Notes: a model not told the origin generated them from the sequence alone. A DNA stretch of 64,000 nt from Hysterangium stoloniferum (GCA_015178975.1 WHVD01000004.1:1364001-1428000); one strand, 5' to 3'; counted from the first letter of the stretch, positions 11,652 to 23,715 are shown. A program made the numbers and translations.

Positions 11652-13369
11652 ATCTGAGGAGTCGTAGATGAAAAGTTGAAAAAGAAATTAGTGGGGTGCT
11701 ATAGACAAGTCCCCGTTTTCCATAGCGAGTCAACACAAGGGAACGATGCGCCTATGTTGGATACTTGATTTCAGAGATGTACTGCCGCCGCTCTGTTCGG
11801 CTCTGTTCGGCTAAGCTTCCCCAGTTGTCACGGAACAAGCGATCTCAAGCTTCCGAGGCGGGTAATTGATCGAACAGTATCATCATTCATTTCAGTAAAT
11901 AACGTTTGATGTTGAATTGCAGCTCCCGGCCTTTTTACCACTATTTCAGTGCTCTATTCTTCTGATCATTTACTGGGAATATCACTGTAATGCGACCCTG
12001 TACAAACTAGTTGAAAAATTAAATTAGTGCAAATCAGTAGGAAGCAGTGCCTTTTATGCGTGCCTTCAACAGCAATACAATCTCAAGTGCCGTCCCACGG
12101 CTCGCTCTTATCAATCATGGCGCATCACACTCTAACAAGCACTGGAAACTATGGGAACCATACCGTCGTTGAACAAGTTGAGAAAATCAAATTAAACGTA
12201 CATCATATCACGTCATGGGGAGGGGGGGGGGGGATTCTCGCATTGACATTTAGACATACTTGAAAACACACCACCTTAACGGTTTAAGACCGATTGTCTA
12301 CAGTTCTGACATGTTCTATCAACAGATTATATGGCTCATCAGTAGGATGTCGCCAAGGCACCATCATCACGATTGTGTCGAACTACTTGTTGAGGAAGAA
12401 AGACACCGCATATACATCTGTATGCATCAAGGTTGATTGAGTTCGAAATCAGGCAAACAATATTCCCTTTGCTCCCATCACATCTTCTTACAGTCACATC
12501 GACCGTCACACACATATATATCGGACCTCAATCGTAGCTTTACCTCAGTCCGTTATACTACGAATATACGAGACTGAGGTGAGCTGTCTATTTATCAAAT
12601 AGGCTATTTTCTCCACTAATATGTACTAGAACTACACTCTAGGTACATAATGCAGTTTGTTTTACTTCGAATATACATATGAGACTGAGAACTACACTAT
12701 ATTCAACACTACTGACCACTAATGCTCCAGCATACCAATCCCAAAATCCCATAATGGGGAACTATGCAGGAGCATTATAGGATAATGGAGACCATATTCC
12801 ATATAAATAGCCTTTACACCTAAAATGGAGATTGCCCAAACCCTCCAAGCGGGTATATACTAACAACAAGAGTGGTAATGAATGTGGGTATTAGCGACCC
12901 CAGTCACTATACGACTCCGACTACTTGCTTTCCAAAAATCTAACAAAAGTTTGGTCAAGATCCTTTGGAAACTCTATTAGAATATCAATGTGTGTTTGTT
13001 GACATAACTAGTCGATCTCAATGCATAATGTATGCTGCACAATTTGAAAAACCTAAATATTATACAATATCCATCCGTAATACTTACAAATGTAAAGCAA
13101 ATAATATATAAAGTAGCCTCCTCATTTGAATAAGGGAGGCTGAGTCATCCAATATTTTTTCAGCCAACTCCTCAGATTTTTGAGTCTGTTTTTTTTACAA
13201 AGCCCTTGAAGGATGCATATATAATGACACTGTTAATTTTTGGTGGACTTCTGAGACTCCCTGTGTTGTGTAGAAGCTGTTAGGATCCATATCTGGCTAT
13301 TATCATATTACAACCCATATGCATATTTGGAACTCCCAACCAATTTCTGGAATACTTCCAACAAATCCC
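11652..13369. other. intergenic, AT-rich, no recognised gene
   Basis: This lies upstream of the membrane-protein gene. It contains a 14-bp or longer G run at about 12221-12234, a near-duplicated tract (cgaatata...gagactgag) at about 12558 and 12668, a small foldback at 12719-12781, and an AGCCTCC/GGGAGGCT hairpin near 13113-13141. None of the short frames looks coding. Confidence 0.5.
12719..12781. repeat. short foldback sequence
   Basis: The left arm AATGCTCCAGCATA is answered by the right arm TATGCAGGAGCATT, with about 30 bp between them. It could be a tiny foldback element or a chance palindrome. No target duplication is visible. Confidence 0.4.
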
Positions 13370-13729
13370 CTTTGTTTTGTATATGCAATATCATCTAGTT
13401 TGATAAGTATTCATTGACTGGTTTATTATATTCTTATTTCAGACACATTTTCTGACTGTTTTATTGTATTTTTCAATTTGTCCAGTTCAATATCAACTTA
13501 GTTCAGTTTCAGTCTACTCCTCCTTGTCTCTTTCTCTTTCTGTACACTCAATATCCAGAACTCATCAGAACTCATCTTTATCTCATAAGTATCCATCAAC
13601 TTGAAATTAGGACATCTGAGTATTTATATGACAGTGCAGCACATAAGCTGAAACCAAGTCCTTCCCTTATCCTGGAAATATTCTGGATAACTCCCTGGTA
13701 GATCCAGAACTTGACAGAAGTTCTCAATG
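13370..13729 (-). repeat. LTR family C fragment, reverse orientation
   Basis: This matches, in reverse orientation, the family C copy at 58502-60548: shared blocks include the tcctt...ctttctgtacactc...tatcc tract, cagaactc and gtgcagcacataagctgaa. The last is the reverse complement of the core shared by all LTR families here. It lies head-to-head with the forward family C copy that starts at 13734. No internal retroelement sequence is attached. Confidence 0.6.
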
Positions 13730-13733
13730 TTAT

Positions 13734-15200
13734 TGTTAAGTACTGTGTTGGAAACTTATTCTGGAACTATCAGAAAGTCACTGGGAATTTGGAAACTATC
13801 AGATAGGGTCAGGACATTGGCTTCAGCTTATGTGCTGCACCTCTATGCAAACACTTGGGAGTCCTTAATTTCAAAGGCAGGACTTTGTTAGAATTCAAGA
13901 CCCATATTATGAGGGAGTCATAGGATAAGTATAACCGACTACTTGTAACTATACAGTAGTTGCCTCATTTATATATGTTTTCTCGATTATGTAGGCGCTG
14001 GGGGAGTCGGGGTGATATGCCCGAGAACAAAGGGTGGAAGAACCTTTATGTCTCAGGTCATATTGCCCCCTGATTGGGAAAAGCAGAATGGTGTTTTCTT
14101 CACCTTCCAACAGACTTACACTGGAAGATATGGATATTCAGAGCTCCAAAGAGTTCCGAATATCAAGTGTACAGAAAGATGGAAGAGGGAATAAGAAACT
14201 AAGTTGATATCAGATCTAAAGTAAAGTACAAATTTGTGGAAACTAATATAAGTCTTCTTGTTATTGTACTACAAACTAAGACCACAATAAGATGGAAATG
14301 GAAGTTGTCGGGCAATACATATAATATATATTTTTGCCATTTATTTTTGATTTTAGTTTATTTTAATTATAGCTACATGTAGCAGTGCAGGCACAGTGTG
14401 AGAATGATTATGTAATCACGCCGCTGCCACCACCATTGAAAGTGGTCACACCATTGCGACACACGGATACACTGTGCACTCACAATGTGTGTGCATTGTG
14501 GAGTCGCAATGTGCGCACACAGCGCAGTGGCATGGCCAAGCAATGGTGCTGACATGACGATGACAGTGTCACCTACGTCCTGAATATGGCTGTGCAGTGA
14601 TATAATTATGCGACGCAGCATCAGCATGGCCAGATGATAGCGACCAACTCAAGGCCGACACCACTGCCTATGCTCCTATGGACACATAGTGCTTTGCACT
14701 GTCTGCCCATAGAGGCCTCCTTGTGTGCCGGCACTGCAACTGCAGTTGGAGCCTATGCAAACACCGGCACACCGAGCAGATCTACACAGTGCCGGGCAGG
14801 CTTACATAAGCACCAAAAGTGCGGCTAGGCACTGTAGGGTGCATACAATCTGTTTTCAGTATTTTTCTCAAGTTTCTAATAAATAAAAAATATTAAATAA
14901 ATAGTATAAATAGGGGGCATGTACATAGCTAGTCTTTAGTTACAATCTCTTAGGAATCCCACTAAAACACGTATGATCTCCCTATCATTGAGCTATCCCC
15001 TCTTCACTTCATATTTCTGTGTTTTATCTTGTGTTTGGTAGCCTTGTTAGTGTTGCCCTAACAGAAGTATTCTGAAATGGGAATACAATAAGACAAATTG
15101 GGGAGACAATATTCCGAAACAGGAATATAATAAACAAACGAGTGAATACTTGTCAACAGACAAATTACCAAATGTGGAACAAGGGAAGAATACAGAAGAT
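13734..15200 (+). repeat. LTR family C copy, forward, with an internal insert
   Basis: It starts TGTTAAGTACTGTG, carries the core GGCTTCAGCTTATGTGCTGCA at about 13824, the tcagagctccaaagagttccg block (14136) and a tail around gacaaattaccaaatgtgg (15164), which matches the reverse-oriented end at about 58517. A segment with different base composition (about 14370-14860) interrupts it. This is a non-coding fossil; the right end is approximate. Confidence 0.55.
14370..14860. repeat. compositionally distinct insert within LTR C
   Basis: About 490 bp, rich in GTG/CAC and GC/CG steps, sits inside AT-rich LTR sequence. Its ends look like imperfect inverted repeats (TAGCAGTGC...; ...GCACTGTA). There is no protein motif in any frame. 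It may be a non-autonomous DNA transposon. I know no homologue in this window. Confidence 0.35.
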
Positions 15201-15529
15201 ACGGTAACTATGATGTTCTGTAGTTGGAAGTCAGAAGTTGGAAGTCGGATATTGAAACATCTGGGAACAGGTCGTAACAGTTATGGAAAACCAAGGCCCA
15301 GAGGTTACTGAAGAAGCCATGTGACATTGTGGAAGCTGCCAAATGGTCATTTAACATGGCCAATTTTCAAAATTAAAAACATCACAGATAATTGGAAGAA
15401 CTATTAGAACATTTAGAAATAAAGTTTTTGATTTTTATTTTTGAACTACAAACATACATCTTCATATTTTCATGCTATCAAGCTATGAAATTATGGAAAT
15501 TTGTAATAACATCTGAAGAATATTCCTTT

Positions 15530-16021
15530 TGTTAAGAACTGGAACGGAAGGTTTGGGAAACCAACAGGGACTGAACAGAAGGACTTTGCTTCAGCTTATG
15601 TGCTGCACCCTCACAAAGGTACCATCAAATGTCCTTAAATTTCAAACATACATATAAGGTAATACTCAGTGATCAGAAACCAAGCTGTATGCAAACAGTT
15701 GGAAACTGAAGTGATGAATATTGGAGTCAAGGTCGAAGTTGTAAATGTAGGTTGGGTCGTGAAATCGGATGGTGTCGGAATGTGGAGGTCATGAACAGAT
15801 AGTGGAGTCAGAGACTAGAGGTGTATCTAAGTTAATATTCTGATTGCTTAGTAGTGTTACGACTGTGTCGCAACCCTGTCGCAAACTGACAGTCCCCGAG
15901 GATACTATCACCTATTGACATTTCTAGTTATTAATCAATCATTGTATTGGAAACCATCGGCGACCCGACACTGACGTGTATCCTCATGGTGATCAAACCC
16001 CATTTACACCCCCTGTCAAAT
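15530..16021 (+). repeat. LTR family A, chimeric copy in two orientations
   Basis: Positions 15530-15853 are the start of LTR A (TGTTAAGAACTGG, core CTTTGCTTCAGCTTATGTGC at about 15589). Positions 15854-16021 are the opposite end of the same family in inverse orientation, beginning TGTTACGACTGTG and reaching the ATCAAACCCC...CCCCTGTCAAAT block. The copy is rearranged and non-coding. Confidence 0.65.
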
Positions 16022-16323
16022 GAGAAAAGGAGAGGGAGGTGGCTAGGGCGTGAGAAGAGGAGGCAAGGAAGAAGTGGGATGGTAAGGTGAGTTGGGAGTG
16101 TTGTTGCACTCATGACCTCTCTGACATTCTTTACAGTGCAAAGCAACAACACCATCAGATACTGATGGTTAAGAGAAAAGCAGAGGGAGGTGGCTAGGGT
16201 GTGAGAAGAGGAGGTGAGGAAGAAGTAGGATGGTAAGGTGAGTTGGGAGTGTTGTTGCACTCATGACCTCTCTGACATCCTTTACAGTGTAAAGCAACAA
16301 CACCATCAGATACTGATGGTTAA
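16022..16323. repeat. two-copy tandem duplication, 151-bp unit
   Basis: The unit beginning gagggaggtggctaggg occurs at about 16033 and 16184, and nearly the whole following 151 bp is repeated, including ttgttgcactcatgacctct and aacaacaccatcagatactg. A few differences separate the copies, so the duplication is fairly recent. It abuts the decayed Cys-bearing sequence on the right. Confidence 0.85.
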
Positions 16324-16730
16324 GAGCACAAAGAGGAAGAAGTGGCAGGCCCTTCAAGCCCTAAGGTATATCCTTGTTCTTATTTATTATGGGCAGGGCC
16401 TGAAAACAATCCAAAGTGCAATTGATGCACTACCTGAGGTCAAGTCTGCCATCAACAGGTGAATGGTTGGGGCCACACATGCAAAGAATGTGCGAGTCAG
16501 AAAATCGTGTGCATATATATTCCCAGGTATTGATGGAAACAGGTCATTTCTAGAGCATCAAGTGGATGCCATAGAAGAGAACAATCGGCTCCTGTGCACT
16601 TTTCTTTGGGAGATGCAATGATATCGTCAAGAAAAATAGAAGAACCAAGTGCTAATCAGTGAATGGCTGCGAATACTAGGCTTGGGGTTGGACAACCAAG
16701 TGAGTGCAATGGTATATGTCAGGGAGCGAG
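16324..16730 (+). pseudogene. decayed coding sequence with CxxC-type motif
   Basis: Plus-strand pieces include WQALQALRYILVLIYYGQGL (about 16348-16407) and, in another frame, a segment with CKECASQKIVCIY (about 16480-16520). The frame is broken several times. The Cys pattern resembles the decayed sequence at 5985-6165, so both may come from one gene or element family that I do not recognise. Confidence 0.4.
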
Positions 16731-17604
16731 TGTTAAGTTGTGTGCGGAGCTTATCAGACATTTTCCGGAGAAACCTGCAGGAAAGCCAGTAGGACTTGGC
16801 TTCAGCTTATAGGCTGCACCCTCGCAAGATCGTGTCATCCAATTTCAAATGGGCGGATGGGAATCCTGGGGGGTCTGGGAGTAGTTGGAGAGTTGAGAGG
16901 TCGGAGGGTCGACTGCAGGAATTCTGTGGAGGTCGAGAGGTCGCAGTGATTAGTCAGAGGTCGAGCAATGATAGGTCAGAGGTCGTGTGATAGATGGGTT
17001 GGAGCCCATGGGCTCTGACAAGGTAAATAGCAGTGTGTTTCAAAGAGGAGATTAGAGCAGAAAATATACTGAGATTACTGGGGAGAATCTAAGCTGATTT
17101 TCTGACTGGATTGTATGTACAACATCTTCCAGACTATATAGACTGTGGAATGTATAACATACCAAATCCAGTAATAATGAAATCTAAACTAGTAAACATG
17201 AAACAAGATAAGTAAACACCAAACTTGGTGTTAGGAATGGAATGGACTGGAGCGGAGTCCGAATCATGACAGGTTGTTAGACCATAATGGAAATGGGGCA
17301 GGAGTGGAGTCTGAATCGTGACAAGTCATTTGACCATAACGGGAATGGGGCTCAGTTAGAGGGATGATGGATTTTCTGAGTGGGGTCCAGTGACTGATGC
17401 GTGGGACAGAGTTGGACATAGACAGGGATGGAGTCTGGTGGGAATTCTGGTGACTGATATATGAAGTAATGAAGTCGAACGAGGACAAGTCTGATGTACA
17501 GAGTCTGGCGGGAATTCCGGTAAACTGACAATTGGTGTGTATAGGGTGTGGGTGCATATATGTAAGTTAGTGTGTGGAGTCTGGCGGGAATTCCGGTCAT
17601 AACA
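16731..17604 (+). repeat. LTR family B, copy 1
   Basis: It starts TGTTAAGTTGTG and ends GGTCATAACA. It carries the core AGGACTTGGCTTCAGCTTAT at about 16792, then the GGCTGCACCCTCGC and GGAGCCCATGGGCTC blocks and the GGAATTCCGGT motifs typical of this family. The flanks are GCGAG (left) and GCTAG (right), an imperfect candidate for a 5-bp target duplication. It abuts the integrase fragment of the Gypsy element to the right. Confidence 0.75.
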
Positions 17605-20600
17605 GCTAGCAGTAGTAGTGATTTCCAATTATCTTGTTGATAGTTACAATAGACATGAATGTACTGTTCCAAGGTTTGATTCATGCATTCGGTTTGGCTG
17701 TCACCTTCCAGGTGATAGCCTGAAGTGAAATGTAATTCATGTCTAATGCTTTTCTGAGTGACCTAAAGAAATGAGAGACAAACTCGGATCCACAATTGGA
17801 TGTGACAGGTGATGGAACACTGTGCTTGGAGAATACATGGGTGATGAATAATTCAGCTAACTGTACAGATGTTATCATGTCATATGTTGGGATGAAAATA
17901 CTTTGCTTTGTGAGCCTATCCACAACAACTAGGATTGCAGTATGACCTTTGGATGCCAGTAGGTGCTTGATGAAATCCATAGAAATTGAGTTCCACAGTT
18001 TTTCCAGTATTAGTAACTGTTTGAGTAGGCTATATGGTTTGTGTCGCTGTGATTTAGAGTGTAAACAAGTTGTACAGGATTTGCAATAGTGCTTAATGGG
18101 ATCTTGGAGGCTGGGCCATATATATTCTCCTCTAATGAGTGCAAGAGTCTTATTGAGGCTGAAATATCCCGAGATCAGGTGGTTGTGCTTATGTTGTAGG
18201 ACTTGCAGCCAAAGGATGTCAGAGTCTGGTAAATGGATGTGGTTGTCAAGTCTAATGAAACCCTGTGAGTCTAGTGACCATTGGGGTTGATCGGGATCAG
18301 ATGGATTATCGAGGTGTGCTTTGGTGACTCAGTCTAATGGAATCACCGATAGTATGTCTTGATGTAACTTTTCAGTATCTATAAGGATAACACTTTGCAA
18401 GACTGGATGAATGAGGTAGGTGGCTTGGATAGGTGCAGACAGTTGTTCCAATAAAAACATAGGCTTAAAGTTATGCAGATTAACTGTGGCATAGTCGCTA
18501 CTCCCCTCTTTAGGATAGATGTCCCATCATCTAGTCATAGCATTGGGTTTTCCACCAAGGTGGCCAGGACAGAAACAGATTATCATATTAAAAGCAGAAA
18601 GGTATTCAGATCAGTGAGCTTGTTGGTGGGTCAAGAGTTTAGTGGTTGAAAAGTAAACCAAATTTTTGTGGTCAGTTATAACATCTATCAGATGAGCCGA
18701 TCCTTCCAGAAAATGTCGCCATGCCTTTCCTTGTTGTGAAAATCATAGTTGAGTTCAGGTGCCAAGAAGGTGTGAGACAAGAAGGCTACTGGGTGGACTT
18801 CACTGTCAGTGTCCAAAATGGATAATATCACAGCAAGTGCATAATCCAAGGTGTCAGTTTCCACAATGAGTTGAACATCAAGCTTCCAGTGCAACAAAAT
18901 AGGGCAGCAATTTTCAATTCTCAGAATGCTATGCGGCATTCCTTGAGAAATTCCACAGGGTGTCTTTACATGTAAGATGAGTAATTGGAATGGTAATGTT
19001 TGAGTAGTTGTGAATGAAACGATGATAAAAATTGGTGAAGCCTAAAAAGGACTGAATGTCCTTAACCTTCCAGAGTTCCAGCCAATCTTGAATGACTTGA
19101 ATTTTAGAGTCATCCATGCGGAGACTGTCGGGTCTCATCATGAAACCTAAATATTCAACTGTGTTGACATCAAATGGACATTTTTTACCATTCATGAAAA
19201 GACCATGTTTTTGGAGTCTTTGGAGAACTTCACAGACCTGCACAGTGTGAAGTGTAGGATCTTTGGAAAATATGAGGATGTTGTCTAAGTAAACAATGAC
19301 ATAGATGTCGAGGAGGTTGGAAAAGATGTCATTGATAAAATGTTGAAAAACCAATGGAGCATTGGTGAGACTGAAAGGCATCACTAACCATTCAAAGGAG
19401 CTGTAGCGAGTGTGGAAAGCTGTTTTCCATTCATCACCCTCGGCGATCCAAACCAAATGATAGGCATATTAAGATCTATCTTAGAAAGTTCAAGGGGCAT
19501 CAAGTAGATCAGAAATTAGTGGTAACAGGTACTTTTCTTTCTGAGTGATCACATTGAGTCCTCAAAAGTCAATGCAAAGCCATAGGGAACTGTCTTTTTC
19601 TGAACAAATAGAACAGGGGCTCCATAAGGAGATTTTGAGGGGTCAGATAAAACCTATAGCCAAGTGTTCATCCAAGAATTCTTGGATAGCCAATAGTTCG
19701 GACTGCGAGAGAGGATAAACTGGGCCTAAGGGTGGATGTGAACTTTCTTCAGTGTCGATTTTCAAATAGTAGGGCCTGTGAGCGGCAAGTCGATCAGCCT
19801 TTTTTGTTTACTGAAGATGTCTGCAAATTTGTGGTATTTTTTTGGAACACCTTCCAAATATGCAACAGGTTCAGCCATGTGAAGCAACCGGTGGTTTTGT
19901 CAACTTTGAGTTTGATGGAAAATGCTTGGGAGCCTTCCATCTTGATGGCTCTCATAAAAGCTGTGGCATTTATTAGAGAGATGGAAGGCGAAGAGCTCAG
20001 ATTTGCCACAGGGGCCAGAGGTGCCGTAGAGGCCATATTTGCCAAAATGGGTGGAGATGGAACCATCGTATCGGGTGCTGATGGGGTTCAGAAACAGATA
20101 CTGCCCAATACCCAATCAATCAACAGATTGTGTGGGTGAGCCATTTATGTCCTAGAACCATGGAGCAGCTTGAGTTCAACTGTGTTACAAAAGAAGTAAC
20201 TGTCTGAAAGGTTCCACATGGGAACTGAAGTCAGAGTTTTCAGGCTTGCGAGATTACAGAGTTTGAGGTACCTGTTAAGAACAGAAAACTGACTGATGTT
20301 GGTAGGCCGACGGGGACCGAACGGAAGGACTTGGCTTCAGCTTATGTGCTGTGCCCTCGCAAGTTACCATTGGGTGTCCTTAAATTTTGGGTAGGTGAAA
20401 ACTAGTCCTATCGACTTCCTCACGATGAGTTACCAATCGGAAACCAAAGGATAAGTCAAGTGTCAGGCCGAGGGGTCAGAGACTGAGGGTGGGCAAGCAC
20501 ACACAGAGGCGGAGAGTGGGATACTTAGAGTAAGGCTTATGAGAGATGTATATGGGTGTTCTGAGTCGATATTCTGATTGCCTAGTAACTGCAATTACAG

Positions 20601-20859
20601 TGGGTTTATATATGAGTTATCAGCATCTAGAAACTACTAACTAAGGGAAGAGCAGAAAATACTATTGACAAATAAACTTGACTAGGAACCAGAAGGTTAC
20701 AATAAGATCAGAAGCTGTGATTAGCTGAGAGCGGGATTACGAGAAAAGGGAATAGTCCACAGGCTACAAGTATTTACAGGCATATGTGAAACATAGAGTA
20801 GGACAGATCATCATAATAAAAAGGGATGTATCAAAGCATAACCAGATAGTATGAGTATA

Positions 20860-22465
20860 CAGTGGGTCAAAAAACTGCCCCAATGTTTGTGCATTTTAGA
20901 AAGATTGATACTGTGTGAAGGAATGACATCAGCGAAAATTCTGAAAAATTCACATGATATACTAGAACATGTTGGCTATCTACCAACTTAAGAAATCATG
21001 TGATTCCAATCAAAACTCATTGCTTAATAAATCAAACAAAATAATCACTCATTGGGGAAGTTTTTTGACCCTCTATTATTTTCTCTGATTTTCAATATTA
21101 CACACCAGTATAAGGTAGGAGTGGATCATATGAATCATCAACATGTCATGTGACCTTATTTGTATCAATTTGGCATGCTGAACTTTGTTCATTCATCTCC
21201 TTGACTCCTTACCACCACTATGAAATCCATCTCTGCAGAAAAGCATTCTTCTGTTATTTTTCTCCTCAATGAGGGGTATTCCCAGTGTCAAATTCAAGCT
21301 AGGACTGGTCTGGGAAAGGGTACTATTGGCAGGATCAGTAGGGAGGTAGAGGGGAATAAGGAAAATCATCCTGGTGGCCATTCTTCCAAGCTTTCCCCTT
21401 ATGATAAACAGTCAATTATCCATTAAATCAGCTCTGGGAAGCTTGACAATGCTGTCCAAGCCACCCAATTTATAAATTCCATCATATCTACCTCTGTCAC
21501 TCCTCAGACTGTTAGGAATGTGTTGAAGGAAGCTGGCTTTAGGTCAGCAACAAAGAAGAAAGTCCCTATGTTCAAGGGGTCTCATTGTCAGCAACATCTA
21601 AAGGTTGCCCAATACCATGAAAATTGGACTATGGAGGACTGGAAGAGGGTGTTGTGGACTGATGAGACAAAAATCAATAGGATTGGGTCAGATGGGAAGG
21701 TATATTTTTGGAAGCAACAAGGGGAACCAGTATCAGACAGGACCACCACACCAACTATCAAACATGGAGGGGGATAACTTGATGGTTTGGGGGTGTATGG
21801 GCTGGAATGGGGTGGGGAAGCTGATAGAGGTGCAGAAAAACATGGATACAGTGCAGTATTATGAGATTTTGGAGGAGGGAATGGAGGAGAGCATTGAAAG
21901 TTTGGAGATGGCTGAGGATAAGTGGTACTTCCAACAGGACAATGATCCAAAACATACCTCAAAAAAGGCAGACCAGTGGTTATCTGACAATAACATCATT
22001 CCTATGAATTGGCCTGCCCAATCCCCTGATCTAAATCCCATTGAACACCTCTGGCAACACCTCAAGGCCAAACTCCAACAATATGACATATTACCCAAAG
22101 GAGTACATAAATTATGGGACAGGGTGGCAAAGGAGTGGACTGAAATACCACCAGAGACATGTCAGAAGCTAATAGAAAGCATGCCTAGGAGGATACAGGC
22201 AGTTTTAAAGGCAAAGGGGGGTCATACAAAGTATTAGATTGTAAAATAATAGAGGGTCAAAAAACTGCCCCAATGAGTGATTATTTTGTTTGATTTATTA
22301 AGCAATGAGTTTTGATTGGAATCACATGATTTCTTAAGTTGGTAGATAGCCAACATGTGCTAGTATATCATGTGAATTTTTCAGAATTTTTGCTGATGTC
22401 ATTCCTTCACACAATATCAATCTTTCTAAAATGCACAAATATTGGGGCAGTTTTTTGACCCACTG
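20860..22465 (+). mobile_element. Tc1-like DNA transposon T1
   Basis: A 1606-bp element flanked by TA. Terminal inverted repeats of about 210 bp begin CAGTGGGTCAAAAAACTGCC. Each terminal block also holds an inner inverted version of the outer 25 bp (for example gaggGTCAAAAAACTGCCCC at about 22256). It encodes a DD34E transposase. It inserted in the solo LTR A, so it is the youngest layer at this locus. Confidence 0.93.
21220..22237 (+). pseudogene. Tc1-like DD34E transposase of T1, inactive
   Basis: Cut-and-paste transposase. The N-terminal helix-turn-helix part (MKSISAEKHSSVIFLLNEGY...) is followed by a second DNA-binding region. The catalytic core has the first Asp in WTDETKINRIGSDG, the second in QQDNDPKHTSKKA and Glu in SPDLNPIEHLW, with 34 residues between the last two. 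It ends KGGHTKY. The frame has one stop at 21424-21426 and one frameshift near 21775. Apart from those, the length of about 338 residues is normal for the family. Confidence 0.9.
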
Positions 22466-23460
22466 TAACTTGACAGGGAATAAATGGGGTTTGATCGCTG
22501 TGAAGCTATATGTCAGTGTTGGGTGACTGACAGTTTGTGATACAATGACTTGACCAATAACTAGGAATGTCAGTAGACGGTAGTATCCTCGGGGACCATT
22601 GGGTTGTGACATGGTTGTGACACGGTCATAACAGTACCATCAAAAAGTCAGAGTGGAATCAGATCTATTGCATAGGTTTTTAACTGATGTTTTCAGGAAA
22701 AACCTATATCTATGAAACAATGAGTTGAACCTGAATCTACAAGAGCTTGAAAAGTAAGGCTCCTGAAGGGTTCTGAAGTAAGATCTATAAACAATGAATT
22801 TGGATAATAAAGAGTGGATGCATTGAGGTGACATTACATTGCTCTGGAGTGCAGGCAGACTCAATGCAACTCTCTATCTGCACTGAGCCCAGAGAGTTGC
22901 TTACTCTTTTTTCAACTCGGACACCGACTTGGTAGTGGGCTGTGAAGTCGAAGTCGAGTTCACTGAGCAAGCTTATGTGGCTTTCAGGCATGCAGTGACT
23001 TGGTGTCTGGGATCTGTGCACAACAAACAAAGGTTGTTGTCCATTCAGCATTGCTTTTCTTGTGGTAGGAGCTTGCTGTCGGAGCCAGGTTTGCCAGTAA
23101 GGTCGGGTTTGTCCTTGTCTTGAGACTTACTCGACTGTTTGCCTTTGCCCTTTTGTCATTGGAGCCTTTGTTGTTGGACTCCTTATCAGAGTTCGAGTTG
23201 CCAGTATTGTTGGTATTTTAATTACCAGACTTGTTGGTGTTCTTGTTGTCCGATGATTTTCTGTCTGATAGGCCATTGTTACTGATTTCTGAGTGTCCTT
23301 CCCAGTAATGGGCATCTGCATTTTGGGCCTTTAGACACATTAGTTGGAGAGTTTTCAGTTTACCAGTCTCCCCTTTGGAAACTTCATCTTTGAGGTGGGA
23401 CAGGAGGCTGGAGTAGAACTGGTAACGGAGGGCTGAGTCACCCCAGTCACAACATGTGGT

Positions 23461-23715
23461 TGTTAAAGGTATAGAAAAGAATTGACCCAGCCTGGGATTG
23501 AACCAAGGACCTCTGGCTTTATATAAGCAGTGCTCTTAACCACTGAGCTACTGGACCTATTGGTCTAGTGAGATATTATGGATTATATATACATATTCTA
23601 TATAAGTCCTTCTGATGCTACCTTGGGACTTATACAGTCACATCTGGACTGATGCCAACTAGGGACTTATAACAGCTTGGACATTCTAATAGATATTGTA
23701 TTTCCAAATCTAACA
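23461..23715 (-). mobile_element. short TG...CA element with tRNA-like module, copy 1
   Basis: A 255-bp insertion in the Gypsy gag region with perfect 5-bp duplications (GTGGT) on both sides. Plus-strand ends are TGTTAAAGGTATAG and CCAAATCTAACA, so the termini are inverted TGTTA/TAACA as in LTRs. It has no coding capacity. A 74-nt tRNA-like sequence lies 23 bp inside one end (23484-23557, minus strand). See that entry and the findings. Confidence 0.75.
23484..23557 (-). ncRNA. tRNA-like sequence with A and B boxes
   Basis: Minus strand, 74 nt. The acceptor strands GGTCCAG and CTGGGTC pair fully with G-U pairs; the D arm is GCTC...GAGC with box A TAGCTCAGTGG; the T arm is CTTGG-TTCAATC-CCAGG with box B GGTTCAATCCC. 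The anticodon arm is degenerate (an extended helix with a bulge and a small ATATA loop), so I call it a tRNA-derived module rather than a working tRNA gene. Its place within a mobile element supports that. Confidence 0.65.

Larger units (their letters stand above)
20273..22633 (+). repeat. solo LTR family A, copy 2, carrying a Tc1-like transposon
   Basis: It starts TGTTAAGAACAG and ends GGTCATAACA, with the perfect 5-bp target duplication GTACC on both sides. Removing it and one GTACC makes the flanking Gypsy sequence line up with the related protease region at about 56170-56260. Without the Tc1 passenger it is about 755 bp. Core AAGGACTTGGCTTCAGCTTA lies at about 20327. Confidence 0.9.

Noticed and set aside
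23484-23557. Functional tRNA gene
   Set aside because: Acceptor, D and T arms fold well, but the anticodon arm is bulged with a small loop that gives no clean anticodon, and the sequence lies within a repeated insertion with target duplications.
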